Shown in pieces: positions 26,628-34,781 of a stretch of DNA of 64,000 nucleotides. The notes beneath the pieces were generated by a model. The model was not told the origin of the DNA. It searched no databases and saw only the letters and a program-made list of their open reading frames with translations. This DNA comes from Leeuwenhoekiella blandensis MED217. Its GTDB lineage: Bacteria; Bacteroidota; Bacteroidia; Flavobacteriales; Flavobacteriaceae. The DNA is taken from assembly GCF_000152985.1 (NCBI RefSeq), contig NZ_CH672395.1:3445823-3509822 (forward strand). Direction: 5' to 3'. A program made the position numbers and the translations under genes. How positions within the stretch are numbered: position 1 is the first letter of the stretch; each line of letters opens with the position of its first letter.

Positions 26628-26723
26628 GATTGCTAAGTTAACAACTTGCAATAATATTCATTCAACTCTATGTCCAGTCTAATGTAGTAATTCCAGAATT
26701 TGAAACGTGTGAAAAAATAAAAA

Positions 26724-26855
26724 CGTATGGTAACAATGTATAACCGCAATTACGGCGGATTCGACTGCGTCCGAATCCACTCGGAATTGCTAACGCCAGT
26801 TTTTAACCGAAATTCATTAACTTTAATCCCGTAACTGACGGTTATACGAGACCGT
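26724..26855 (+). repeat. attC-like junction 6, left part, cut by IS1182
   Basis: It starts C-GTATGGT-AAC (26724-26734), 7/7 to its unit start at 25123. The body is nearly the same as junction 3 (GTATAACCGCAATTACGG and the inner hairpin around CGTCC) but differs in the middle, so the two are separate sites. IS1182 again enters after ACCGT. Confidence 0.7.
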
Positions 26856-28484
26856 CAGACTGTCTCAAAACTTAGGATATTTCATTTAAAAAGATTAATT
26901 TCATGAATGGAATATCAACAAGGACAACCCCGCGAGCAACTTACCCTGTACACCACCTGTTTAGACGATATGATCCCTCAAGATAATAGTGTTCGTCTGA
27001 TCGATCAATTTGTAAACCTATTAGATCTTCAAGCGCTGGGCTTTCAATCCAAAGCCTCACAGGGCAGACCTCCCTATGATCCTGCAGATTTATTGAAGCT
27101 TTACATTTACGGCTATATGAACCGGATGCGCTCTTCCCGCATCTTAGAAAAAGAATGCCTGCGCAATATCGAGGTCATCTGGTTGATCAAAAACCTACAG
27201 CCTGATCATAATACTATTGCCCGATTTAGAAAAGACAACCCAAAGGCTATTAAGCGCGTGTTCCGCCAGAGCGTGCAACTCGCACGTAACTTCAACCTGA
27301 TCGGGGCTACGCTCATCGCCGGTGATTCTACTAAGCTCAGAGCCCAAAACAGCAAGAAGAATAACTACAACAAAAAGAAGATACAGCGCCATCTGGATTA
27401 CATTGATAAAAAACTCGAAGAACATAACCGGGAACTGGCTAATGCTGATGGAGATCACAAAGAAGAAGTACAACAGCAAATACACACCCGTAAAGCTCAA
27501 CGTGTAAAATACCAGCAGATAAAAAACCAACTGGAGCAGGATACCTCTTCTCCCAATCCGCAACTATCGACCTCTGACCCTGACAGCAGACATCAAATTG
27601 TACGCGGGACCGTTACCGAAGTATGCTACACTGCACAAACCACCGTAGATGCTCAAAATAAAATCCTGATCGATTATAAACTCACCAACGCCAATGATAA
27701 AAAAGCAATGGGCGGTATGCTCGCCAGAGCTAAAACCATCTTACGCACAACCCACTTCACCGCCCTTTATGACAAAGGGTATCACACCGGAAGTGAGTTT
27801 CATACAGCAGATCATTTAGGCATTGCTACCTTGGTTGCCATACCTGCTATTGGAAGAAAAAGTCAGGCACCAAACCCCAGATACAACGCAGAGTATTTTA
27901 ACTATAACTCAGATCCAGACACTTATACCTGTCCGCAGGGACATACACTAACCTCTAACGGGACCCAGTACAAAGCACGTAACTACACTTTTAAACAATA
28001 CAAAACCAAAGCCTGCAAGACCTGTGTGGTGCGGGAGAACTGTACCACTTCAAAAGTCAATGGAAAAGTAATACAGCGCAGTCAGTACACCCAGAACATT
28101 CAGGATAATGCCAAACGTATTGCTCAAAGCGGTGAACTCTACAAAAGGCGGCAAGCACTAGTTGAGCATCCTTACGGCACCATAAAGCGTCAATGGGGAT
28201 TTAATCATATCTTGACCAAAAAAGGAATACAAGCTGCTTCAGCAGATTTAGGTCTTATGCTGCTAGCTTATAATCTTAAAAGACTGTTCAAGCTAAAAGT
28301 ATCTCTTGAGGCAGCGATAAAACATAGTTTTTTAAGTGTTTTAAAGCTATTAGAGGGCTTAGAGAGGCTCAAACCTAAAGTATATCACCAAAATACCCAA
28401 AACACCTCATATGCAGTTTTTGTTGGATATCGCATACACTTCAACTACTTTTAAAACATAAAAAGGTAGTTTTGAGACAGACTG
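26856..28484 (+). mobile_element. IS1182-family element, copy 2, intact (1629 bp)
   Basis: Inverted repeats as in copy 1; CCGT duplications at 26852-26855 and 28485-28488. Inserted at the same base of a junction as copy 1, immediately before the GTT of the next unit. Confidence 0.93.
26907..28454 (+). CDS. IS1182-family transposase
   Basis: 515 residues, an intact DDE transposase of the IS5/IS1182 type. It has an N-terminal DUF772-like domain (RQPYDPADLLKLYIYGYMN region, with catalytic Asp in AGDSTKLRAQN), a coiled insertion with Lys/Asn-rich helices, DKGYH for the second Asp region, four cysteines in YTCPQGH and KACKTCVVRENC, and the C-terminal YGTIKRQWGFNHILTKKG containing the last acidic/Tyr region. 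The start at 26907 is preceded by an overlapping out-of-frame ATG. Confidence 0.94.
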   Translation: MEYQQGQPREQLTLYTTCLDDMIPQDNSVRLIDQFVNLLDLQALGFQSKASQGRPPYDPADLLKLYIYGYMNRMRSSRILEKECLRNIEVIWLIKNLQPDHNTIARFRKDNPKAIKRVFRQSVQLARNFNLIGATLIAGDSTKLRAQNSKKNNYNKKKIQRHLDYIDKKLEEHNRELANADGDHKEEVQQQIHTRKAQRVKYQQIKNQLEQDTSSPNPQLSTSDPDSRHQIVRGTVTEVCYTAQTTVDAQNKILIDYKLTNANDKKAMGGMLARAKTILRTTHFTALYDKGYHTGSEFHTADHLGIATLVAIPAIGRKSQAPNPRYNAEYFNYNSDPDTYTCPQGHTLTSNGTQYKARNYTFKQYKTKACKTCVVRENCTTSKVNGKVIQRSQYTQNIQDNAKRIAQSGELYKRRQALVEHPYGTIKRQWGFNHILTKKGIQAASADLGLMLLAYNLKRLFKLKVSLEAAIKHSFLSVLKLLEGLERLKPKVYHQNTQNTSYAVFVGYRIHFNYF

Positions 28485-28498
28485 CCGTTGCCTGCAAT

Positions 28499-28930
28499 AT
28501 GAAAAAACTGCTACTCATATTAATTTCGATTCTGATTTTTAGTTGTAAAACTGAAAAACAAAAAACGGAATTGGATAGTGGTTCAATTGAAAATCAAACG
28601 GACATAATTATTGACCCAATTGAATACCCTGCAAAGTTTAAATACGGCCTTGACAGTATTCCGAAAATAATATACTCGAATATGAATCTGACTGACGAAA
28701 AAGGAACAGTTTGGATTTCAATTAAAATAGATAGTACTGGAAATCTTGAGAAACCAAAAATAATGAAAAGTGAAAATGAAAAATTAAACTCGGAAGCTCT
28801 AAGATTGGCTGAATTAATCCCAAATGAATGGAGCCCAGCCGAATTAGGTGCTGAACGAATAAAAATTGCTTCGAAATATAATTTTCCAATAAAATTCGAC
28901 GAAGCAGTAAAAATCTTATACTCGGAATGA
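28499..28930 (+). CDS. Lipoprotein with TonB-C-like domain (cassette 7)
   Basis: 143 residues from the ATG immediately after the unit start at 28487. Lipobox ISILIFSC (Cys16). The second half (GTVWISIKIDSTGNLEKPKI...EALRLAELIPNEWSPA) has the pattern of TonB C-terminal domains, common in small Bacteroidota lipoproteins. Unit arms GCCTGCA / TGCAGGC match 7/7. Confidence 0.65.
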   Translation: MKKLLLILISILIFSCKTEKQKTELDSGSIENQTDIIIDPIEYPAKFKYGLDSIPKIIYSNMNLTDEKGTVWISIKIDSTGNLEKPKIMKSENEKLNSEALRLAELIPNEWSPAELGAERIKIASKYNFPIKFDEAVKILYSE

Positions 28931-28941
28931 AAAATAAAATA

Positions 28942-29167
28942 CTGCAGGCAACAATGTATCCTATGAAAAGCCCTAGTCCAGTTCTTTAAAGTTAATATTT
29001 TATTTTTAATTACCTCATAATGTTGATTTTGGGGTGTTGAATCGTTGATAATTCCGATAGGATTATCAATCATTCAATACCTATATAACTTGCTCGGCAT
29101 TACTGAAACAAGTTCAGCACAGGCTCTATATGTGATACGCGCATCTTAGCGGTTCACCAGTACTCGT
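28942..29167 (+). repeat. attC-like junction 7 and unassigned intergenic sequence
   Basis: C-TGCAGGC-AAC at 28942-28952 closes unit 7. The other half of the palindrome is not clear, and the stretch to 29167 contains no gene. It includes a near-palindrome TTGATAATTCC / GGATTATCAA (29041-29069), the same TTGATTATC-type core repeated at the head of the island. Confidence 0.45.
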
Positions 29168-29321
29168 TACACAATTCTATAATTTCTAATAAAGCCTATT
29201 CATTTAAATCTTAACGACATCACCTAAAAACCTTAAACACTTCATATGTAGTTTTTGTTGGATATCGCAGTGACTTCAACTACTTTTAAAACATAAACAG
29301 GTAGTTTTGAGACCCACTGCC
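29168..29321 (+). repeat. IS1182-type right-end relic 1
   Basis: From about 29227 the sequence follows the last 110 bp of IS1182 (TTTTTGTTGGATATCGC, then ACTTCAACTACTTTTAAAAC, then GGTAGTTTTGAGAC) with scattered differences and no left end. It is followed by CCGTT, the start of unit 8. Two other copies (33894, 36427) are closer to this one than to the intact IS and share its left 60 bp, so it behaves as a repeat family of its own. Confidence 0.7.
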
Positions 29322-29348
29322 GTTGTGCGTCATTTTAAAAACCAAATC

Positions 29349-29783
29349 GTGAAATTCATTAAACTGATTTTATTGCTTACTTTTTTAAGTTCGTGCTCAA
29401 CAAATAAATCGGTTGTTGGCTTATATGGCAAATGTGAAAAAAGTTACACTGCTTGTTCTCAAATTGAACTGAAAGATGACAATACTTTCGAATATTACAA
29501 TTCAAATGAGCTTGGAAAGGAAAAAATAACTACAGGGACTTGGACTAAAATTTCGATGGATACATTGAAATTAGTTTTTAAAGGAGAATTTAAAAATCAA
29601 GAAAACTTAAGCAAAATAGAAAATGATTCAATTATAGATTCGGATTTAATAATATCTCAAATACCATATCTCTCGGATGGTAAAGTCCTTATTGGAAAAA
29701 GAAACTTGAGTTTTAATATTGATAAGGGTTGGAGCAGATTTGTGTTAATAAAAACACGAATTAAAAACAAACGATGGAATTAA
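29349..29783 (+). CDS. Lipoprotein (cassette 8)
   Basis: 144 residues from a GTG at 29349; the frame is open upstream through the junction but not conserved. Lipobox TFLSSC. It has a lipocalin-like repeating beta pattern (FEYYNSNELGKEKITTGTWTKI), as in many small Bacteroidota lipoproteins. The unit spans 29322-29800, and its arms match 6/7. Confidence 0.6.
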   Translation: MKFIKLILLLTFLSSCSTNKSVVGLYGKCEKSYTACSQIELKDDNTFEYYNSNELGKEKITTGTWTKISMDTLKLVFKGEFKNQENLSKIENDSIIDSDLIISQIPYLSDGKVLIGKRNLSFNIDKGWSRFVLIKTRIKNKRWN

Positions 29784-29788
29784 AAAAA

Positions 29789-29829
29789 CGAACGCACAAC
29801 GACGTGTTACACAAAAACGTTGTGTGCAA
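29789..29829 (+). repeat. Minimal attC-like junction 8
   Basis: The unit end AACGCAC-AAC (29791-29800) and the next unit start GTT-GTGTGCA-A (29819-29829) are separated by only 18 bp containing GTGTTACAC, itself a palindrome. It is among the shortest junctions in the array. Confidence 0.6.
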
Positions 29830-29837
29830 TACCTGAA

Positions 29838-30143
29838 ATGAAAATCGTTCAAACTACAATAATCACAATTCTATTGCTGTTTCTGACTATATTTTTGGCT
29901 GGAGGAGGCCACGGAACTTATATTCCTGCGAAACTGATTTACCCTTTCACAATGTTAATTGCGGAATTCAAAAACGAAATCGGAATTGTTGGAATTTTAA
30001 TAGCAATCATACAGATTCCAACTTATGCTCTGATTCTGAATAACAAACCGAACTGGAAATATTACTTACTCGGAATTCATTGCATTGCGGTAATTATTGG
30101 ATTATACATTGGACTTGCAACAAAAAACTGGACTTTAAGTTGA
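29838..30143 (+). CDS. Small membrane protein, C-terminus altered by IS3-B insertion (cassette 9)
   Basis: 101 residues as now read: three or four hydrophobic helices (about 4-22, 30-45, 48-67 and 80-96). IS3-B copy 2 entered at 30110. Removing it and one CAT duplication restores an ending Asn-Asn-Gly-Ser-Phe-stop at 31416-31418, whereas the present frame ends GLATKNWTLS inside the element. Only the last five residues are changed, so the protein may still work. Confidence 0.6.
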   Translation: MKIVQTTIITILLLFLTIFLAGGGHGTYIPAKLIYPFTMLIAEFKNEIGIVGILIAIIQIPTYALILNNKPNWKYYLLGIHCIAVIIGLYIGLATKNWTLS

Positions 30144-30147
30144 GTGA

Positions 30148-31002
30148 CTATGCTGCTAGTTTTTGATTATACATATCTATTTCAAATTCTTTAATAGTTC
30201 TGTTTCCTAAGTAGGAATGTCTTCTTCTGGTATTGTACCAGGTTTCTATCCACTGAAAGATAGATAACTCTGCCTGTGATTTAAGCTTGTATTTATGCCA
30301 ATATACCCATTCTACTTTCAGAGATTTAAAAAAGGATTCAGCTACGGCATTGTCCCAGCAATTACCTTTTCTACTCATCGATTGTTTTACCAGGTCATTA
30401 TAGCTTTTAAGTAGATTAGTAAATCTTTGGCTGGCATATTGGATACCTTGGTCTGAATGGAATATCAAAGGTTGTGTTAGTGTGGTATTTTTAATAGCCA
30501 TCTGCCAAGCTTTTATAACAGTATCCTCAGTATTTAGGGTATCACTTAAAGCCCATCCTATAACTTTTCTATTGAATAGATCAATGATCACTGTTAGGTA
30601 ACTCCAACCCTGATTGGTCTGAACATAGGTAATATCGCTTACCCATACTTGATTAGCCCTGGCTACATTAAAGCATTGGTTCAACAAGTTTGGTGCTATG
30701 GGATATTTATGGTTACTATCGGTGGTGGCTTTAAACTTACGCTTCCTCTTAGCGTATAAATAGTTTGCCTTCATTATACGGGCTACCCGAGGCTTTGATA
30801 CCTTAAAGCCCAAAGCTTTCAATTCAGCCTTTATTCTAGGAGCTCCATAGCTTTGGTGACTATCTTCAAATATATCTTTGATTAATGAAGAGAGCTTCTG
30901 ATTTTCTTTCCAAAGGGTGCTAGGACCAGATTTCAACCAGTGGTAATAACCGCTTTTACTCACGGCTAACATAGTGCACATCTTCTCAACAGGAAATTTC
31001 AT
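30148..31002 (-). CDS. IS3-B OrfB, DDE transposase
   Basis: 284 residues, identical to the OrfB at 25447-26301, with the same DDE motifs and open upstream frame for fusion with OrfA. Confidence 0.93.
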   Translation of the reverse strand: MKFPVEKMCTMLAVSKSGYYHWLKSGPSTLWKENQKLSSLIKDIFEDSHQSYGAPRIKAELKALGFKVSKPRVARIMKANYLYAKRKRKFKATTDSNHKYPIAPNLLNQCFNVARANQVWVSDITYVQTNQGWSYLTVIIDLFNRKVIGWALSDTLNTEDTVIKAWQMAIKNTTLTQPLIFHSDQGIQYASQRFTNLLKSYNDLVKQSMSRKGNCWDNAVAESFFKSLKVEWVYWHKYKLKSQAELSIFQWIETWYNTRRRHSYLGNRTIKEFEIDMYNQKLAA

Positions 31003-31013
31003 ACGATGCTGTT

Positions 31014-31328
31014 TTATGAACCTGTATTTTTCTTGTCGCTCGCGGAGAAGATGCCAATCGCCTTTTTTAAGATATCACGTTCTAATTCGGCTTCTTTGAG
31101 CTGTTTCTTTAAACGGGCTATCTCTTTTTGTTGATCGGTCATTTTAGGGTTACCACGGCCGGGAAAACTATTTTTACCATAATTCTTTTGCTCTTTACGC
31201 CACCGGTAAAGAACAGCAGGTAAGATATCCAGGTCCTCACAAACCTGTGCTACACTGCCTTTGGCGTAACTTAATTCTACTGCTTTTTGCTTAAACTCTA
31301 AAGTGTAATGTTTGGCTTTACGTCTCAT
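31014..31328 (-). CDS. IS3-B OrfA
   Basis: 104 residues, identical to the OrfA at 26313-26627. Confidence 0.9.
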   Translation of the reverse strand: MRRKAKHYTLEFKQKAVELSYAKGSVAQVCEDLDILPAVLYRWRKEQKNYGKNSFPGRGNPKMTDQQKEIARLKKQLKEAELERDILKKAIGIFSASDKKNTGS

Positions 31329-31421
31329 GATTGCTAAGTTAACAACTTGCAATAATATTCATTCAACTCTATGTCCAGTCTAATGTAGTAATTCCACATT
31401 AACAACGGTTCATTCTAAAAT

Positions 31422-31646
31422 ATGTTTGGTTTTTTAATTATATCATTCTTTATACTTTTTTTCGGAGCTTTTATCTATTTTGGTTATTATCAAGATTATA
31501 AAAGAAATCCGAAAGAATTTATTAGAAGTATTATCGGAATGCCAATTGGACTTTTAGCAAGTTTTTTCGGACTCAATTCAATTGATGAAAGACTTAAAAA
31601 ATGGGCAAATAACTCGGAATTGAAAAACAATGATCCTAAAAAATAA
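31422..31646 (+). CDS. Small membrane protein (cassette 9, second gene)
   Basis: 74 residues with one long N-terminal helix (3-24) followed by a basic loop and a second weakly hydrophobic helix (SIIGMPIGLLASFFGL). It starts 3 bp after the restored stop of the previous gene. Unit 9 has poorly matching arms (start 29819, end 31660), so this gene may originally have belonged to another unit. Confidence 0.5.
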   Translation: MFGFLIISFFILFFGAFIYFGYYQDYKRNPKEFIRSIIGMPIGLLASFFGLNSIDERLKKWANNSELKNNDPKK

Positions 31647-31649
31647 AAA

Positions 31650-31742
31650 CGTCAGCCAACACCGGTAACCGTTGCACAAGACTGTAAAACGCAATATTAT
31701 GAACATAAAAAAGCCGCTTTTAAGCGTTTTTTTTATGTTCAT
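31650..31742 (+). repeat. Minimal junction 9 followed by a 44-bp near-perfect palindrome
   Basis: C-GTCAGCC-AAC (31650-31660) is followed 10 bp later by GTT-GCACAAG-A (31671-31681), a new unit start with no gene behind it. At 31699-31742, ATGAACATAAAAAA pairs with TTTTTTATGTTCAT around an inner CGCTTTTAAGCG, a terminator-like hairpin. Confidence 0.6.
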
Positions 31743-31860
31743 TTAGATTTAGACAAAATTCAAAACTCTTAAAATGGATTTATCGATGTTTGTTAGTCTA
31801 CTTTTCAGAGAAAAAATGAAGCGCGCATCCTTGCTCCGTTTTCGTTCGCTTTTGGGTGAA
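31743..31860 (+). repeat. Dispersed repeat B, copy 1
   Basis: The segment ATTTAGACAAAATTCAAAACTC to GAAGCGCGCATCCTTGCTCC recurs, diverged, at 37385-37495. In both places it follows a junction with GCACAAG and an AAGCG hairpin. No coding capacity; perhaps the remains of an IS or a gene shared by two units. Confidence 0.5.
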
Positions 31861-31867
31861 CTTTAGA

Positions 31868-31978
31868 TCGTTGTCTTATCACCTAAAAATCAAAACACCT
31901 CATATACAGTTTTTGTTGGATATCGCGGTGACTTCACTACTTTTAAAGTATAGACAGGTGGTTTTGAGACAGACTGCC
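31868..31978 (+). repeat. IS1182-type right-end relic 2
   Basis: ATCACCTAAAAATCAAAACACC...GGTGGTTTTGAGACAGACTG closely follows the intact IS1182 right end and keeps the terminal GAGACAGACTG. It is followed by CCGTT at 31977, the start of unit 10. No left part of the element remains. Confidence 0.75.
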
Positions 31979-32117
31979 GTTGTAAACAATTATGAAATCG
32001 AGATTCGTATTAATATTATTTCTAATTATTCCACTTTTTGGTATCGGACAGGGTTTTGAGCTGAAAAAACCAATTGTTGCGGAACTGAATGTGTAAGCTT
32101 CCCCAGACTAGAACTGC

Positions 32118-32915
32118 TTAATCTTCCAAAACTGGTTTAAAATTATTGTTTTTCATTCTCTTGGGGCTAGCCCCAAGAGAATGGAGTTTTGCGTATTGCA
32201 CTGGTGCTATTTTGCCCAGTGAGTCATGGGGACGATATTTATTGTAATCTTCCATCCATATTTGAGTTTGTTCCCTTACCTGATCAATGTTTTCAAAGAT
32301 ATATTTATCTAGGACACCTCTGCGATAGGAGCCATTAAAGCGTTCTACAAAAGCATTTTGAGTAGGTTTGCCTGGTTGTATGTATTTAAATTCAATTTCA
32401 TGCATTTTACTCCATTCAGCAGTTAGGTTTGCTATGAATTCAGGACCATTGTCCATCCTGATCCTATTTGGCTTACCTCGTCGGTTAATTAGGTGATTAA
32501 GTACCCAGACTACCCGATTACTGGTTAAAGAAAAGTCTACTTCAATATGTAGTGCCTCTCGATTAAAATCGTCTATTACGTTAAAAGATCTAAAACGTCT
32601 CTTGTTTTCTAGGACATCGCTTACGAAATCAATACTCCAAGTATCATTCAATTCTTCAGGAATCTCCAAAGGCTCCTGTATACGCGCGGGCAGGCGCTTC
32701 TTTGCTTTTCTTCTTAAAGGAAGCCCTAAAGATACATACACCCTGTGTACCCGCTTATGATTCCAAGGCTTTCCTTCGTTACGGATACGCCAGTAGGCTT
32801 TCCAGAAACCCTCTTCTGAATGTTCTTCTGCTTTGTCTCTAAGAGCTTGTTCTATAGGAGTATCATCCTTGGGTAAAGGTTTGTAATAATAAACACTTTT
32901 ACTCATATTAAGCAC
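32118..32915 (-). CDS. IS3-A OrfB, DDE transposase
   Basis: 265 residues, identical to the OrfB at 19384-20181. Fusion with OrfA by -1 frameshift is expected at 32987-32994. Confidence 0.93.
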   Translation of the reverse strand: MLNMSKSVYYYKPLPKDDTPIEQALRDKAEEHSEEGFWKAYWRIRNEGKPWNHKRVHRVYVSLGLPLRRKAKKRLPARIQEPLEIPEELNDTWSIDFVSDVLENKRRFRSFNVIDDFNREALHIEVDFSLTSNRVVWVLNHLINRRGKPNRIRMDNGPEFIANLTAEWSKMHEIEFKYIQPGKPTQNAFVERFNGSYRRGVLDKYIFENIDQVREQTQIWMEDYNKYRPHDSLGKIAPVQYAKLHSLGASPKRMKNNNFKPVLED

Positions 32916-32980
32916 TCGGCACGCCCTACTGATGCCGTAGCGGATAAGTTCTTTAGCTATGGTGCGTTTACGGCAGGGCT

Positions 32981-33247
32981 TTAGAGCTTTTTTTCAATAA
33001 TCTCTTTTGCCATTTGGTGGTCTAGTGCTAAAGAGGCATACATCTGCTTTAGACGGGCGTTTTCAGCTTCGAGCTCCTTAATACGCTTAAGTTCTTTGCT
33101 GCTCATACCAGCGTATTTAGAACGCCATTTATAAAAGGTAGAGGTACTGACACCGTATTCGCGGCTAATTTCTTCAACACTCTTACCGTTGTCGAACTCC
33201 TTTAAAATTTTTGCAATCTGTGTAGGTGTGAATTTGCTTCGTCTCAT
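32981..33247 (-). CDS. IS3-A OrfA, helix-turn-helix protein
   Basis: 88 residues, identical to the OrfA at 20247-20513, with the same slippery 3' end. Confidence 0.9.
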   Translation of the reverse strand: MRRSKFTPTQIAKILKEFDNGKSVEEISREYGVSTSTFYKWRSKYAGMSSKELKRIKELEAENARLKQMYASLALDHQMAKEIIEKKL

Positions 33248-33718
33248 ACTGTTTAAAATTAAGAATTATTACACTTCTAAACAGTTCGGTTTGAAGGGAA
33301 GCTTACAAATGCGGAATTGAAAAAAACGAACTACTCACAGGATGTGACTTACTTATATCTAATTCGGAATTATAAAGCGGAATCTGAAAAATTGGATATT
33401 AAAAAATATGATTATCCTGATTACAATATTTGTGCATTTAAACAAAAATTTGAACATGGAATTGTTTACTCGGAAGAACAGTGTAGAGAAGCAGGTGGAA
33501 TAATAACAAAACTGATTTTACCGAAAACCGACAAAGAAAGCTTAAACCAATGGGTTGAATTAATTTTTAAAAGTTCGCCAATGGACATAGAACACGGATG
33601 GAATTCAGAGAAAACCAAATTTGGTCCGACTGACGATGGTGTTGGATGCTACTTTGAAATTAAGGAAACTGAAAACAATACTGAAATTGAAATGTATTGC
33701 GGTTGTTAAATTGGATTT

Positions 33719-33871
33719 ATGGTATTTACTAAAGAAACAAAGGACAACGAATTTTACGTGTATATGAATGGAAAGCTGATTTACAAAAGATGGTTAAAAA
33801 CAGGTCAATCAAAAGTTTTTGACTTAATGGCTTATGACAAATACACAGAATATTCCTTAAATGATAATTAA
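33719..33871 (+). CDS. Small protein, second gene of cassette 10
   Basis: 50 residues (MVFTKETKDNEFYVYMNGKL...), starting 9 bp after the interrupted gene and ending just before the unit end at 33878. Soluble, beta-rich pattern. Codon use fits the array. It could be a separate small gene or a displaced C-terminal domain of the interrupted gene. Confidence 0.45.
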   Translation: MVFTKETKDNEFYVYMNGKLIYKRWLKTGQSKVFDLMAYDKYTEYSLNDN

Positions 33872-33877
33872 AAATAA

Positions 33878-33893
33878 CTATTTACAACACTAA
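33878..33893 (+). repeat. Minimal junction 10
   Basis: C-TATTTAC-AAC (33878-33888; 6/7 to the unit start at 31979), then ACTAATAACC and a GTTACACAA sequence. As in junctions 9, 12 and 13, the gap between AAC and the following GTT-like sequence is only 10 bp. Confidence 0.5.
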
Positions 33894-34055
33894 TAACCGT
33901 TACACAATTCTATAATATCTAACAAAGCCTATTCATTTAAATCTCAAGGACATCACCTAAAAACTTTAAACCCCTCATATGCAGCTTTTGTTGGATATCG
34001 CAGTCACTTCAACTACTTTTAAAACATAAACAGGTAGTTTTGAAGACCCACTGCC
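33894..34055 (+). repeat. IS1182-type right-end relic 3
   Basis: Nearly the same as relic 1 over its whole length (CCTATTCATTTAAATCT...GACATCACCTAAAAAC...GGTAGTTTTGAAGACCCACTGC). Followed by CCGTT at the start of unit 11 (34056). Confidence 0.72.
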
Positions 34056-34076
34056 GTTACCTGCAAGCTGAAAAAA

Positions 34077-34481
34077 ATGAGTGAAGTCAAGATTGATGTT
34101 TATCACAAAGAAGAGAAAGTGACAACTACTCTTTACGTTGAACAGTTATCTGAAAATAGATTTCGGATGATTGACAATGACTTTTGCAACCCTAAACTGA
34201 CTTTGGGTACGGAATTTGAAACGAGAATTAACGAAGACCAAAAGCACGTGATAACAAAAATCACAAAGGAATCGGAATTTATTACTCGCAGATTTGGATT
34301 GACACCAAACCATAAAGAATCAGACTATCGAATGCTTGGGGAGGAATTGACAAAAAGAGGTGGGTTTTGGCAAGTTGACCTTGGGAGTATTGCCATTGTA
34401 AACATATCAAAAGATTTCGAATTTGACATCGACCAAGTCATCAAAGAATTAGATTTAAAACTGGTAGAAATAACCGAATGA
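34077..34481 (+). CDS. Hypothetical protein (cassette 11, first gene)
   Basis: 134 residues, soluble, no signal peptide, mixed alpha/beta (VTTTLYVEQLSENRFRMIDND...). Its stop overlaps the ATG of the next gene by 4 bp, so the two genes are translated together. Pairs of small overlapping soluble genes in accessory islands are often toxin-immunity or immunity-only modules, but I recognise no such domain here. Confidence 0.55.
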   Translation: MSEVKIDVYHKEEKVTTTLYVEQLSENRFRMIDNDFCNPKLTLGTEFETRINEDQKHVITKITKESEFITRRFGLTPNHKESDYRMLGEELTKRGGFWQVDLGSIAIVNISKDFEFDIDQVIKELDLKLVEITE

Positions 34482-34738
34482 AATACTTTAAACGAAATTG
34501 GAATGAAACCCGTGGAGACCAATATGACAGTTGGGGGAAATCAGTTTGGCTTTTCGAGACGGACAATAACGGAGAAGTTTTAAGACAAATTGAGATTTAT
34601 GACAATGGAAAAGTCTTAAAATATGATAACCAAAATATTGAGGACGAATTTGGAATGCTTGCCGACCAAAATATTGATTTGACCGAATTTAATGAGTTTA
34701 CAATAAAAAAAGAAGAGTTTGAAAATAAATGGAAATAA
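34478..34738 (+). CDS. DUF6881-like protein (cassette 11, second gene)
   Basis: 86 residues. The pattern YFKRNW...VWLFETDNNGEVLRQIEIYDNGKVLKYD...FTIKKEEFENKW resembles the DUF6881 family, which is frequently found next to polymorphic-toxin or immunity loci. It is translationally coupled to the upstream gene. The unit end follows at 34743-34753. Confidence 0.5.
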   Translation: MKYFKRNWNETRGDQYDSWGKSVWLFETDNNGEVLRQIEIYDNGKVLKYDNQNIEDEFGMLADQNIDLTEFNEFTIKKEEFENKWK

Positions 34739-34742
34739 AAGC

Positions 34743-34753
34743 CAGCGTACAAC
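34743..34753 (+). repeat. Unit end 11 (left half junction) abutting IS110
   Basis: C-AGCGTAC-AAC closes the unit. The rest of the junction is missing, because sequence belonging to the IS110 element starts within about 30 bp. The arm does not match the start at 34056, so this unit may be composite. Confidence 0.4.
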
Positions 34754-34781
34754 AAAGAACTGAGTTAAAATCCAAGAGTAT

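Larger units (their letters stand above)
25409..26695 (-). mobile_element. IS3-family element B (IS150-like), copy 1 (1287 bp)
   Basis: Imperfect terminal inverted repeats of about 40 bp, starting TGGA and ending TCCA. Same length and proteins as copy 2 (30110-31396). No target duplication is visible here (left flank AAC, right flank GAA), suggesting a deletion next to the element or recombination between copies. Confidence 0.9.
30110..31396 (-). mobile_element. IS3-family element B, copy 2 (1287 bp)
   Basis: Same ends as copy 1. The 3-bp CAT target duplication (30107-30109 and 31397-31399) is the size expected for IS150-type elements. Confidence 0.93.
32092..33307 (-). mobile_element. IS3-family element A, copy 2 (1216 bp)
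   Basis: Perfect 12-bp inverted repeats as in copy 1; AATG target duplication at 32088-32091 and 33308-33311. Confidence 0.93.
31992..33709 (+). pseudogene. Exported protein gene interrupted by IS3-A (cassette 10)
   Basis: The 5' part (31992-32091) encodes a signal peptide (MKSRFVLILFLIIPLFGIGQ) and runs into IS3-A copy 2. With the element and one AATG removed, it continues in frame as AELKKTNYSQDVTYLYLIRN to the stop at 33707-33709, giving about 163 residues. The C-terminal part alone has 130 residues. Family not recognised. The unit is 31979-33888 with 6/7 arms. Confidence 0.85.

Noticed and set aside
27195-27563. Minus-strand 122-codon frame found in both IS1182 copies
   Set aside because: Antisense shadow of the transposase, identical in both copies only because the IS is.
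18261-28484. IS1182 pair as a composite transposon carrying the RM locus
   Set aside because: Each copy has its own CCGT duplication at its own junction, so the copies inserted separately; the segment between them is made of cassettes with their own matching ends.
28594-29073. Minus-strand open frame of 159 codons
   Set aside because: It overlaps the cassette 7 lipoprotein gene antisense and reads through a junction; the composition is shadow-like.
34077-34738. Toxin-antitoxin pair in cassette 11
   Set aside because: The genes overlap as in such pairs, but neither shows a toxin or antitoxin domain; the second looks DUF6881-like. Kept as hypothetical.
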